Assembly: GCA_050701115.1 (NCBI GenBank)
Contig: JBOHER010000302.1
Location: forward strand, 1 to 50,049
DNA from: JBOHER01 sp050701115
GTDB taxonomy: Bacteria > Actinomycetota > Actinomycetes > Mycobacteriales > Pseudonocardiaceae
Direction: 5' to 3'
Length of the DNA stretch: 50,049 nucleotides
The position numbers and the translations under genes were made by a program. The notes under the pieces are model-generated. The model was not told the DNA's origin and searched no databases. It was given only the letters and a program-made list of their open reading frames with translations. Within the stretch, counting starts at the first letter, position 1. Each line of letters starts with the position of its first letter. Below are positions 33,822 through 42,855 of this stretch, piece after piece.

Positions 33822-34496
33822 GTGGCGGGGAGAAGGCGTGCCAAGCGTGCGGCGGCCAGTGGTGCGAGACCGGTGGCTCCGGTGACGCGTGTCCGGATGA
33901 CCGGAACCGAGCGCAGGCAGCAACTGCTCGACGTGGCCAAGGCGCTGTTCGCGGAAAAGGGCTTCGACGGCACATCCATCGAAGAGATCGCGCATCGGGC
34001 CAACGTGTCCAAGCCGGTGGTCTACGAGCACTTCGGCGGTAAGGAAGGTATCTACGCGGTCGTGGTCGACCGGGAGACGCAGATCCTGCTCGACCGGATG
34101 GTGTCCACCCTGCACGGTGGTCACCCCAGGGCGATGCTGGAGCAGGCCGCGGTCGCGCTACTGGGCTATGTCGAGGATTCCCGTGACGGGTTCCGGATCC
34201 TGGTGCGGGACTCCCCGGTCGCCAGTGCCATCGGAACGTTCTCCACGCTGCTCAACGACATCGCCAGCCAGGTCGAGCACATTCTCGCCCAGCAGTTCGG
34301 CGCGCGGGGCTATGACGACAAGGTCGCGAAGTTGTACGCCCAGGCGCTGGTCGGGATGGTCGCGCTGACCGGGCAGTGGTGGCTGGATGCCCGCAAACCG
34401 AAGCGGGACGAGGTTGCCGCGCATCTGGTCAACCTCGCCTGGAACGGCCTGTCCCACCTCGAGCACAAGCCGAAGCTGAGGGTCGAGAAGCGGTGA
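33822..34496 (+). CDS. TetR/AcrR family transcriptional regulator
   Basis: 224 residues. A basic N-terminal arm precedes the helix-turn-helix around residues 48-72 (TSIEEIAHRANVSKPVVYEHF, then GGKEGIY). The C-terminal ligand domain is helical. It matches the place of M. tuberculosis Rv1019, between glmU and mfd, which I recall as a self-regulated TetR. Here it follows the desaturase gene by 42 bases in the same direction, so lipid or acyl-CoA sensing is one guess. The ligand is unknown. Confidence 0.9.
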   Translation: MAGRRRAKRAAASGARPVAPVTRVRMTGTERRQQLLDVAKALFAEKGFDGTSIEEIAHRANVSKPVVYEHFGGKEGIYAVVVDRETQILLDRMVSTLHGGHPRAMLEQAAVALLGYVEDSRDGFRILVRDSPVASAIGTFSTLLNDIASQVEHILAQQFGARGYDDKVAKLYAQALVGMVALTGQWWLDARKPKRDEVAAHLVNLAWNGLSHLEHKPKLRVEKR

Positions 34497-34533
34497 CGCA
34501 AGGGCACTTCGGCGCTCGGCCCAGGTTGCGCCC

Positions 34534-34591
34534 GACCCCCTCGTGAGTGGTTATGGCTGCTATGGCGACCACAACCACTCACGAGGGGGTC
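34534..34591. terminator. Long hairpin between tetR and the dehydrogenase gene
   Basis: GACCCCCTCGTGAGTGGTT (34534-34552) is exactly complementary to 34573-34591; after one mismatch three more pairs form, leaving a 12-base loop. The right arm includes the stop codon of the minus-strand gene. It can terminate both convergent genes. The odd length suggests a dispersed palindromic element. Confidence 0.75.
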
Positions 34592-35787
34592 ACGCGCAAC
34601 AGGGTGTCGTCGTCGCCATTGGTAGTGGTGAGGTAGAGAGCGCCATCTGGACCGGTGCGTGCCGCCCGCAACCTGCCATAGGTTCCGTCGAGTTCGGCCG
34701 GCGCCGTGACATCGGTCACCGCCCCCTGCTCATCCACAGTGAACAGCAGCAACTTCGAGCCCCGGAGCGCGGTAACGGCCAATGCGCCCTCCCGGCTGCC
34801 CCACCGTTGCCCGGTGAGGAAGGCCGCGCCGCCGATCGCCTCCGTCGTGTCTCCGCTGGTCCACAGTGGACGGACGGCGTCGGGGAACCGATCGAGGTCG
34901 GTCATCGGTACGCTCTCGTCATAGGAATCGACGGTGCCGCCCCGGGACGGATCCCACCCGTAGTTCCCGCCCACCTCGAGCAGGTTGACCTCGTCGTCGA
35001 CGGCGGGGCCATGCTCGGCGATGAAGACCTGACCGCTGCCCGGCCGCACGGCCACGCCCTGCACATTGCGATGCCCAAAGGACGCCAGCCTGCGCTCGTT
35101 GGCGTTGCCGGAATCTGCGAACGGATTGTCCGGAAGTCCTTCGCCGGTGTCCAGGTCGATGCGCAGCACCTTCCCGCCGAGGTTGCCCCTGTCCTGCGGA
35201 ATGTCGGGCCGGGCGGTGTCGCCGGTGCCGACCAGCAAGGAACCGTCGGCGGCCATCGTCGGCCTGCATCCGGAATGCCGCCCGCTCGGATTCAGCGGCA
35301 GCCCGGTGAGCAGGTCCCGCACCTTCTCCGCGCTGGCGCCGTCCGCGGCCAACCGCCAGGTCACCAGCCGCACATCGACCGGTTCGCCGTCCTCGGCATG
35401 GGTCTGGCAGGTGGTGAACTCCCGGGACTCCGCGAAGTCCGGATGCACGACAAGGCCCATCAGGCCGCCCTCGCCGGTCACGTACACATCATCGAGATCG
35501 GCCCGGATCTCGGTGGCCCGAGCGCCCTGTTGGGCATCCGACACCAGCGTGAGCCTGGCCGGTCGTTCGCTGACCAGCAACTGCCCGTCGGGCAGGAACC
35601 CGATGTCCCAGCCGTGTTCGAGCCCTGCGGTGACCTCCTCGACGACAAGTGCGCCGGTCGGCTCGGCGGTCTCGGCAGTCGGCCCCGCGGTCGGCTGTTC
35701 AGGCGGTCGTCGCGGCTCGGTTTGGCCGCCGGTGCAGGCGGAAACGAGGACGAGTGACGCCAGCCCTGCGGCGATGCGTGCGCGCAT
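34579..35787 (-). CDS. PQQ-dependent sugar dehydrogenase-like lipoprotein
   Basis: 402 residues. Signal peptide with lipobox VSAC (Cys18), a Pro/Thr-rich linker, then a six-bladed propeller of the soluble glucose/sorbosone dehydrogenase family: GLEHGWDIGFLPDGQLLVSER, GLMGLVVHPDF, SGRHSGCRPTMAADGSLLVG, FGHRNVQGVAVRPGSG, EHGP...DEVNLLEVGGNYGW. The His in RHSGC matches the family's catalytic His. PQQ or another quinone cofactor is inferred; substrates of actinobacterial members are mostly unknown. It is divergent from mfd; CATGCT six bases before its ATG is close to the leaderless pattern. Confidence 0.9.
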   Translation of the reverse strand: MRARIAAGLASLVLVSACTGGQTEPRRPPEQPTAGPTAETAEPTGALVVEEVTAGLEHGWDIGFLPDGQLLVSERPARLTLVSDAQQGARATEIRADLDDVYVTGEGGLMGLVVHPDFAESREFTTCQTHAEDGEPVDVRLVTWRLAADGASAEKVRDLLTGLPLNPSGRHSGCRPTMAADGSLLVGTGDTARPDIPQDRGNLGGKVLRIDLDTGEGLPDNPFADSGNANERRLASFGHRNVQGVAVRPGSGQVFIAEHGPAVDDEVNLLEVGGNYGWDPSRGGTVDSYDESVPMTDLDRFPDAVRPLWTSGDTTEAIGGAAFLTGQRWGSREGALAVTALRGSKLLLFTVDEQGAVTDVTAPAELDGTYGRLRAARTGPDGALYLTTTNGDDDTLLRVTPS

Positions 35788-35868
35788 GGCACCAGCATGC
35801 CCGATGTGACCCGACTTGCTCGTGATCAGCAGCTCAGATGCACCCGCGTCGCAGTCGCGGCCCGCACG

Positions 35869-35874
35869 TACGCT
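35869..35874 (+). promoter_or_regulatory. Leaderless -10 element of mfd
   Basis: TACGCT ends seven bases before the GTG at 35882; an in-frame ATG at 35876 is too close to be reached by this promoter. Confidence 0.5.
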
Positions 35875-35881
35875 GATGCTC

Positions 35882-38800
35882 GTGCCCGCCGCGTTGCCAG
35901 GATTGCTGTCCGCTGTGCTGCCCACCCCTGCCGTACGCGGCATCATCGAGCGCGCCGGAGCGCCGGAACTCGACCTGCAGGGCCCGCCTTCCTGCAGGCA
36001 GATTGTCGCCGCCGCGCTCGCCGCGTCCGATGGTGGCGGTCGTCCCGTGCTCGCGGTGACCGCAACCGGACGCGAGGTCGATTCCCTCACCGCCGCGCTG
36101 CGCGACCTGCTCGGCACCGCCGCCGTCGCGGCCCTTCCGTCCTGGGAGACGCTGCCGCACGAACGGCTCTCGCCGCGCGCGGACACCGTCGGCACGCGGC
36201 TCGACGTGCTGCACCGGCTTGGCCTGCCGGACCACGGCGGCCTGCGGGTGGTAGTCACCGCGGTGCGCAGCCTGATTCAGCCGATGGCGCCGGGGCTGGC
36301 CGACCTGGCACCGATCGAGCTGATGGTCGGGCAAGAGTCGGAGTTCGAGGGTGTGATCACCCGGCTGGTCGACCTCGCCTATACCCGCGTGGACATGGTG
36401 GAGAAGCGCGGTGAGTTCGCCATTCGTGGCGGCATTCTCGATGTCTTCCCGCCCACCGCCGCGCATCCGTACCGGGTGGAGTTCTGGGGCGACGAGGTCA
36501 GCGAGATCCGCACCTTCGCGGTCGCCGACCAACGCTCGCTGCCCGAAGAGGTGGAGCGGGTCATCGCGCCCGCCTGCCGGGAACTCCTGCTGACCGCGGA
36601 AGTCAAACACCGTGCAGCGGAGCTCGCGGTTATGCACAAGGCCGATGCGAGGGGTGGGTCCCTCGGAGATGGGGGCGGGAACACCACAGCGCTCGCCGAG
36701 ATGCTCACCAAGCTGGCCGACGGCATCCCCTGTGAGGGAATGGAAGCGCTCATTCCCGCCCTACTGCCCGGTGAGCTCGAGTTGCTGACCGACACCATGC
36801 CGGAAGGCACCCATGTGCTGCTCGCCGATCCGGAGAAGATCCGCGCCCGCGCACATGACCTGGTGCGGACCGGTCAGGAGTTCCTCGAAGCCTCCTGGAC
36901 CTCGGCGGCAGGAGGGGGCCAAGCGCCGATCGACCTTGGCGCTTCGGCGTACCGGGATCTGGACGCCGTGGCCCGGCACGCGCGGGACACCGGACGCTGC
37001 TGGTGGACGCTGTCCCAGCTGACCAGCGAGGCAGCAGGCGTGTTCACGGTCGGCGTGGACGCCGTGCCGTCCTACCGTGGCGACTTCGACCGGGTGGCGA
37101 CGGACCTGCGGGCACACACCGCGGCAGGTGGTGCCGCGGTGCTCGTGGTCGCCGGTGCGGGAACGGCTGCGCGGGCCGTCGAGCAGTTGTCGGCCGCCGA
37201 CGTGCCTGCCGCGCCGGCAACCGACGGGGTACCCACCGCGCCCGCTGCCGGTGTGGTGACCGTGACCCGTGGTGCGATCAGCGACGGGTTCGTGGTGCCC
37301 GACGCCGCCCTCGTGGTGCTCAGCGAAGCCGATGTCACCGGGCGCGGTGCATCGGCCGGACAGTCCACAAGGGACTTCAGCACCAAGATGCCGTCGCGGC
37401 GGCGCAACGCGGTGGATCCGTTGGCGCTCAAGGCAGGCGACTACGTGGTGCACGACCAGCACGGCATCGGCAAGTATGTGGAAATGGTGCAGCGAACGAT
37501 CGCTGGAGCCACCCGGGAGTACCTGCTGCTGGAGTACGCCTCGTCCAAGCGCGGCCACCAAGGGGACCGGCTCTATGTGCCGACCGATCAGCTCGACCAG
37601 GTCTCCCGCTATGTCGGCGGCGAGTTGCCCACCCTGAGCAGGCTGGGCGGCTCGGACTGGAAGAACACCAAGGCCAAGGCGCGCAAGGCGGTCAAGGAGA
37701 TCGCTGCCGAGCTGGTGCAGCTCTATGCGGCACGGCAGGCCGCGCCGGGTCACGCCTTCGGGCCGGACACCCCGTGGCAGTCCGAGCTGGAGGACGCCTT
37801 CCCGTTCGTCGAAACCACCGATCAGCTGGCCGCGATCGACGAGGTCAAGGTCGATATGCAGCGCGGGGTGCCGATGGACCGGGTGATCTGCGGTGATGTC
37901 GGCTACGGAAAGACCGAGATCGCGGTGCGCGCGGCGTTCAAGGCTGCGCAGGACGGCAAGCAGGTAACCGTGCTGGTGCCGACCACTCTCCTGGCGCAGC
38001 AGCACCTGAGCACCTTCGCCGACCGGATGGGCGCCTTCCCCGTGTCCATCAAGGGGTTGTCCCGGTTCACCGACAAGTCCGAAGTGGACGACATCATCGC
38101 GGGGCTGGCCGACGGGGGCGTGGACATCGTCATCGGCACGCATCGCTTGCTGCAGACAGGAATCCGCTACAAGGATCTCGGCTTGGTCATCGTCGACGAG
38201 GAGCAGCGGTTCGGTGTCGAGCACAAGGAGCACATCAAGGCGCTGCGCACTCACGTCGACGTGCTGACCATGTCGGCGACCCCGATCCCGCGCACGCTGG
38301 AGATGAGCCTGGCCGGGATCAGGGAGATGTCCACGATCCTCACCCCGCCCGAGGACCGGCATCCGATCCTGACCTACGTCGGCGGCTACGACGACAAGCA
38401 GGTGACCGCGGCCATCCACCGCGAGCTGCTGCGCGACGGACAGGTTTTCTACGTGCACAACCGGGTGTCCTCGATCGAGAAGGCCGCCAAGCGGATCCGG
38501 GAGCTGGTGCCGGAGGCGCGGGTGGTCACCGCGCACGGGCAGATGAACGAGGACAAGCTGGAAAAGATCATCCAGGGTTTCTGGGAGCGTGAGTTCGATG
38601 TGCTGGTGTGCACGACCATCGTGGAGACCGGCCTGGACATCTCCAACGCCAACACGCTGGTCGTGGAGCGTGGTGACCTGCTGGGGCTCGCTCAGTTGCA
38701 TCAGCTGCGCGGCCGGGTCGGCCGAGGCCGGGAGCGCGGCTACGCCTACTTCCTGTACCCGCCGGAGAGTCCGCTCACCGAGACCGCGCACGACCGGCTG

Positions 38801-39541
38801 GCCACCATCGCACAGAACACCGAACTGGGTTCAGGCATGGCGGTGGCCATGAAGGACCTGGAGATCCGCGGCGCGGGTAACATCCTCGGCGCCGAGCAGT
38901 CCGGGCACATCGCGGGCGTCGGTTTCGACCTGTATGTGCGGCTGGTCGGCGAAGCCGTGGACGCCTTCCGCAGGCACGCGGGCGCCGAGACGGTCGAGGA
39001 CGAGGCACCCGCGCAGGTGCGGGTGGACCTGCCCGTAGACGCGCACATCCCGCACGGCTACGTGCCGGGCGAGCGGCTGCGGCTGGAGGCCTACCGCAAG
39101 ATCGCGGCCGCTACGGACGACGGGGCGCTGGACACCGTGCGCGAGGAACTTGTCGATCGCTACGGTCAGCCGCCCGCCTCGGTGCGCAGGCTGCTCGCCG
39201 TTGCCGCGTTCCGCCAGGTGTGCCGCGAATCGGGCGTCACCGAGGTGACCAGCCAGGGCAACCTGATCCGGTTCACCCCGCTGCCGCTGGCCGATTCGCA
39301 ACAGGTGCGGCTGAAGCGGCTCTACCCCAAGGCCGGCTACAAGGCGGTGACCAGCACCGTCGCCGTGCCGCGTCCGACCGAGGGTCCGGCAGGCGGCAGG
39401 ATCGGCGCGCCACCGTTGCGTGACCAGGAACTGCTTGATTGGTGCACCCAATTCCTCCGCGCCATGACCGGGAAGTCGTCGACGACTTTCCCGCGAGTGG
39501 CGCCACAAACTGGGAAAGTCGCAGGCGACATTTCCCACTAA
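35882..39541 (+). CDS. mfd: Transcription-repair coupling factor
   Basis: About 1219 residues. Mfd pushes stalled RNA polymerase off DNA and recruits UvrA. Domains in order: UvrB-like region (PSWETLPHERLSP), RNA-polymerase-interacting domain (DPLALKAGDYVVHDQHGIG), RecG-like motor with VICGDVGYGKTEIA and DEEQRFG, helicase part TIVETGLDISNANT and LHQLRGRVGRGRERGYAY, and TRCF C-terminal domain. The start may be GTG 35882 (fits the promoter) or ATG 35876. The last ~24 codons, after MTGK, are made of two copies of a palindromic repeat found also after prs, giving an unusual tail. The TAA is part of the next gene's -10. Confidence 0.96.
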   Translation: MPAALPGLLSAVLPTPAVRGIIERAGAPELDLQGPPSCRQIVAAALAASDGGGRPVLAVTATGREVDSLTAALRDLLGTAAVAALPSWETLPHERLSPRADTVGTRLDVLHRLGLPDHGGLRVVVTAVRSLIQPMAPGLADLAPIELMVGQESEFEGVITRLVDLAYTRVDMVEKRGEFAIRGGILDVFPPTAAHPYRVEFWGDEVSEIRTFAVADQRSLPEEVERVIAPACRELLLTAEVKHRAAELAVMHKADARGGSLGDGGGNTTALAEMLTKLADGIPCEGMEALIPALLPGELELLTDTMPEGTHVLLADPEKIRARAHDLVRTGQEFLEASWTSAAGGGQAPIDLGASAYRDLDAVARHARDTGRCWWTLSQLTSEAAGVFTVGVDAVPSYRGDFDRVATDLRAHTAAGGAAVLVVAGAGTAARAVEQLSAADVPAAPATDGVPTAPAAGVVTVTRGAISDGFVVPDAALVVLSEADVTGRGASAGQSTRDFSTKMPSRRRNAVDPLALKAGDYVVHDQHGIGKYVEMVQRTIAGATREYLLLEYASSKRGHQGDRLYVPTDQLDQVSRYVGGELPTLSRLGGSDWKNTKAKARKAVKEIAAELVQLYAARQAAPGHAFGPDTPWQSELEDAFPFVETTDQLAAIDEVKVDMQRGVPMDRVICGDVGYGKTEIAVRAAFKAAQDGKQVTVLVPTTLLAQQHLSTFADRMGAFPVSIKGLSRFTDKSEVDDIIAGLADGGVDIVIGTHRLLQTGIRYKDLGLVIVDEEQRFGVEHKEHIKALRTHVDVLTMSATPIPRTLEMSLAGIREMSTILTPPEDRHPILTYVGGYDDKQVTAAIHRELLRDGQVFYVHNRVSSIEKAAKRIRELVPEARVVTAHGQMNEDKLEKIIQGFWEREFDVLVCTTIVETGLDISNANTLVVERGDLLGLAQLHQLRGRVGRGRERGYAYFLYPPESPLTETAHDRLATIAQNTELGSGMAVAMKDLEIRGAGNILGAEQSGHIAGVGFDLYVRLVGEAVDAFRRHAGAETVEDEAPAQVRVDLPVDAHIPHGYVPGERLRLEAYRKIAAATDDGALDTVREELVDRYGQPPASVRRLLAVAAFRQVCRESGVTEVTSQGNLIRFTPLPLADSQQVRLKRLYPKAGYKAVTSTVAVPRPTEGPAGGRIGAPPLRDQELLDWCTQFLRAMTGKSSTTFPRVAPQTGKVAGDISH
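39469..39493 (+). repeat. GGGAAAGTCG palindrome in the mfd 3' end, copy A
   Basis: CGGGAAGTCG and CGACTTTCCCG around the loop TCGA. Compared with the copy after prs, one A is missing in the left arm. It lies within mfd coding sequence. Confidence 0.8.
39511..39537 (+). repeat. GGGAAAGTCG palindrome in the mfd 3' end, copy B
   Basis: TGGGAAAGTCG and CGACATTTCCCA around a 4-base loop, with one bulged A. It ends just before the mfd stop codon. Confidence 0.8.
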
Positions 39542-39544
39542 CCT
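39539..39544 (+). promoter_or_regulatory. Leaderless -10 element of the tricorn gene
   Basis: TAACCT ends seven bases before the GTG at 39552. Its first three bases are the mfd stop codon. Confidence 0.55.
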
Positions 39545-39551
39545 GGCACGG

Positions 39552-42500
39552 GTGAGCGATGCCTATCTGCGATTCCCACACCTGCACGGCGACCGGATCA
39601 CCTTCGTCGCCGAGGACGACGTGTGGATCGCCCCGATCGACGGCGGGCGGGCCTGGCGGCTGTCCGCCGACCAGGCACCGGTGGCCAACCCGAGGTTTTC
39701 GCCGGACGGTTCGGTGCTGGCCTGGACGAGCTGGCGCGATGTGGAGCCCGAGGTACATGTGGCCTCCGCCGAGGGTGGGCCGAGCACAAGGCTGACCTAC
39801 TGGGGCGACGTGCAGACCTGCACGCTGGGCTGGACGCCCGACGGGGAGGTCGTCGCGATGAGCTCCGTCGGTCAACCCTCGCTGCGCCGCACTTGGGCGT
39901 ACGCGGTGGCGCTGGACGGCGAAGTGCGCAGGCTGCCGTTCGGGCCGGTCGGGGGCGTGGCCTACGGGCCGGGCGGCGCTGTGCTCATCGGTACCGCGAA
40001 TACCCGGGAACCCGCGCACTGGAAGCGCTACCGCGGCGGTACGGCAGGCAAATTGTGGCTGGATCCGAGCGGGGCAGGCGAGTTCGAGCGCATCCTGTCC
40101 GAAGTGGATGGTTACCTCAGCTCACCGATGTGGGTCGGTGAGCGGATCGCCTTCCTCTCCGACCACGAAGGTGTCGGCGAGCTGTACTCCTGCCTGCCCG
40201 ATGGCGGTGATCTCACCCGGCACGGCCACGCAGACAGTCCCGCGGCAGCCCGCGACTTCTACGCCCGCAATGCCTGCACCGACGGCACCAGGGTGATCTA
40301 TCACCGTGCAGGCGAGCTGTGGCTGCTCGACGACCTCGCTTCGGCGCCGCGCAGGCTGGACGTCCGGCTCGGTGGTCCGCGCAGTAGCAGGCAGCCCTAC
40401 CCACTGGACGCGGCGGACGACCTTGGCGACCTCGCACCGGATCCCAGCGGGCGGGCCAGCGTGATCGAGGTCCGCGGCACCATCCACTGGGTGACGCACC
40501 GAGACGGCCCGGTGCGTGCGCTTGCCGAACGGCCGGGTGTACGCGCCCGGATGCCCGGGGTGCTCGGCGATGCCGAGCAGGTGGTCTGGGTTACCGACGC
40601 CGACGGCGACGACGCACTCGAGTTCGCGCCGGTGGACGGTGCCGAGCCGGGTACAACGCCGCGGCGAATCGGCGCGGGTCGGATCGGGCGGGTGCTCGAG
40701 TTGGCCTGCGCTCCCGACGGCAGGTGGGTCGCACTGAGCACGCATGACCGCCGGGTGCTCCTTGTCGACGCGCGTTCGGGCGAGATCCGTGAGGTTGTCC
40801 GCAGCGAACAGCAGGATCCGACCGGGTTGGCATTCTCGCCCGACTCGTCCTGGCTGGCCTGGTCACATCCTGGTCCAGATCCGCTGCGGCAGATCAAGAT
40901 GGCGAACACGGCCGACCTGTCCATCGTGGACGTCACGCCGCTGCGGTTCACCGATTTCGATCCGGCGTTCACGGTCGACGGCAAGCACATCGCGTTTCTC
41001 TCGGTGCGCAGCTTCGACCCGGTCTACGACGCGCACGTTTTCGACCTGTCTTTCCCCAGCGGCTGCAGGCCGTATCTGGTGCCGTTGTCGGCCACCACGC
41101 CGTCGCCGTTCGCTCCGGTGCGCCGAGGGCGCGGTCCCGGCGAGGATGACGAGCCCAAGGGCAAGGACGCCCGGGAGCACGATCGGGACAGCGGCGATCA
41201 CGAGCCGCCCAGAACCACGGTGGACATCGACGGGCTTGCCGAGCGGGTCGTCACCTTCCCGGTGCCTGCCGCGAAATACTCCACGCTGCGCGCCGTCAAG
41301 GGCGGCGTGCTGTGGATCCGCCACCCCCTCTCGGGCGTGCTCGGTGATGAGCTCGCGGATCCAGAGCCCGATGAGCCGAAGCCCGCACTGGAGCGATTCG
41401 ACCTCGACAAGCGTCGATCCGAAACGCTGCTCTCGGGCGTGAGCGACGTGTGGGCCTGCGAGGACGGTGCGCACCTTGTGGTCCGCGAAGGTGGAATCCT
41501 GCGGGTGGTGCCGTCGGATCGCAAAGTAGATTCCGACGACAGCGACGATCGGATAACGGTCGACCTGTCCCGGGTGCGGGTGCAGGTCGATCCTGGCGCC
41601 GAATGGCGGCAGTCGTTCGACGAGGCCGGTCGGTTGATGCGTGACCACTTCTGGCGTGCCGACATGGGTGGCGTCGACTGGGCGGGCGTGCTCGATCGGT
41701 ACCGGCCGCTGGTGGACCTGCTGGGTTCCCACGACGAGTTCGTCGACCTGCTCTGGGAGGTGCAGGGCGAACTGGGCACGTCGCACGCTTACGTCACACC
41801 ACCCGGAGGCGGCGCGGACGCCAAGCGCAGGCTCGGCCTGCTCGGGGCGGATCTGGAGCGAGACACCGAAGGACGTTGGCGGGTGAGAAAGCTCCTGCCC
41901 GGCGAAAGCTCCGATCCGCGCGCCCGCTCACCGCTGCGCGCCCCCGGCGTCGACATCCGGCCCGGCGACGCGATCGTGGCGGTCGACGGAAGACCGGTCG
42001 ACCCCGCAGCCGGTCCCGCCCCGCTGCTGGCGGGGGCGGCCGGAAAGCCGGTGGAGCTTACCGTCGCGCCCGGTGGTGGCGGGAGTCCCCGCCGGGTCGT
42101 GGTCGTGCCGCTGCTGGACGACACGCCGCTGAGGTATCAGGCCTGGGTAGCCGACCGACGTGAGCACGTGCACCAGGCGAGCGGCGGGCGCGTCGGCTAC
42201 CTGCACGTGCCGGACATGATCGCCAACGGCTGGGCTCAGCTGCACCGTGACCTTCGGCTGGAGATGCGCCGCGAAGGGCTGATCGTGGACGTCCGGGAGA
42301 ACCGCGGTGGCCACCTGTCGGAGCTGGTCGTCGAGAAGCTCGCCCGCAAGATCATCGGCTGGGGAGTCGCCAGGGACGGCCACTACATCGCCTCCTACCC
42401 GGAGGACGCCCCGCGCGGTCCGGTGGTCGCGGTCGCCAACGAGTTCGCGGGCTCCGACGGTGACATCGTCAACGCCGCGATCAAGGCGTTGGGCATCGGT

Positions 42501-42785
42501 CCGGTGGTGGGCACCCGCACCTGGGGCGGCACGATCGGCATCGACATGCGCTACCACCTGGTGGACGGCACGCTCGTCACACAACCGCGCTACGCGACCT
42601 GGCTCAAGGGGCAGGAATGGGCGGTGGAGAACCATGGGGTCGACCCGGATGTCGAGGTCGTCATGGCGCCGCAGGACTATGCGGCAGGCCGGGATCCCCA
42701 GCTGGACACCGCGATCCGGCTGGCGCTGGAGACGTTGGAGCTCCGGCCTGCCGCCTGCCCACCGGAGATCCCGCCGCTGCCCTGA
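39552..42785 (+). CDS. Tricorn protease (S41 family)
   Basis: 1077 residues, the full tricorn plan: N-terminal six- and seven-bladed propellers (repeats such as NPRFSPDGSVLAW, GLAFSPDSSWLAW), a charged linker (about 525-560), a core domain, a PDZ domain (DIRPGDAIVAVDGRPV) and the S41 catalytic domain. The tetrad can be placed at Ser744-His745 (GTSHAYV), Ser968 (AGSDGD) and Glu1026 (VENHG), close to positions 745, 746, 965 and 1023 of the archaeal enzyme. Tricorn breaks proteasome products to small peptides in archaea; actinobacteria with proteasomes often carry it too. It is cytoplasmic, lies between mfd and DUF3048, and is probably transcribed leaderless. Confidence 0.95.
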   Translation: MSDAYLRFPHLHGDRITFVAEDDVWIAPIDGGRAWRLSADQAPVANPRFSPDGSVLAWTSWRDVEPEVHVASAEGGPSTRLTYWGDVQTCTLGWTPDGEVVAMSSVGQPSLRRTWAYAVALDGEVRRLPFGPVGGVAYGPGGAVLIGTANTREPAHWKRYRGGTAGKLWLDPSGAGEFERILSEVDGYLSSPMWVGERIAFLSDHEGVGELYSCLPDGGDLTRHGHADSPAAARDFYARNACTDGTRVIYHRAGELWLLDDLASAPRRLDVRLGGPRSSRQPYPLDAADDLGDLAPDPSGRASVIEVRGTIHWVTHRDGPVRALAERPGVRARMPGVLGDAEQVVWVTDADGDDALEFAPVDGAEPGTTPRRIGAGRIGRVLELACAPDGRWVALSTHDRRVLLVDARSGEIREVVRSEQQDPTGLAFSPDSSWLAWSHPGPDPLRQIKMANTADLSIVDVTPLRFTDFDPAFTVDGKHIAFLSVRSFDPVYDAHVFDLSFPSGCRPYLVPLSATTPSPFAPVRRGRGPGEDDEPKGKDAREHDRDSGDHEPPRTTVDIDGLAERVVTFPVPAAKYSTLRAVKGGVLWIRHPLSGVLGDELADPEPDEPKPALERFDLDKRRSETLLSGVSDVWACEDGAHLVVREGGILRVVPSDRKVDSDDSDDRITVDLSRVRVQVDPGAEWRQSFDEAGRLMRDHFWRADMGGVDWAGVLDRYRPLVDLLGSHDEFVDLLWEVQGELGTSHAYVTPPGGGADAKRRLGLLGADLERDTEGRWRVRKLLPGESSDPRARSPLRAPGVDIRPGDAIVAVDGRPVDPAAGPAPLLAGAAGKPVELTVAPGGGGSPRRVVVVPLLDDTPLRYQAWVADRREHVHQASGGRVGYLHVPDMIANGWAQLHRDLRLEMRREGLIVDVRENRGGHLSELVVEKLARKIIGWGVARDGHYIASYPEDAPRGPVVAVANEFAGSDGDIVNAAIKALGIGPVVGTRTWGGTIGIDMRYHLVDGTLVTQPRYATWLKGQEWAVENHGVDPDVEVVMAPQDYAAGRDPQLDTAIRLALETLELRPAACPPEIPPLP

Positions 42786-42855
42786 CAGGCAACGATTCGT
42801 GCACAGTCCGTGACCAGGTATCACCGATCAAGCGCCATCCGCCGATGAAGCACGT

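Noticed and set aside
30753..34124. A single 1123-residue minus-strand protein
   Set aside because: The frame crosses tRNA-Gln, the desaturase promoter and the desaturase gene; the GGDEF protein starts near 32444.
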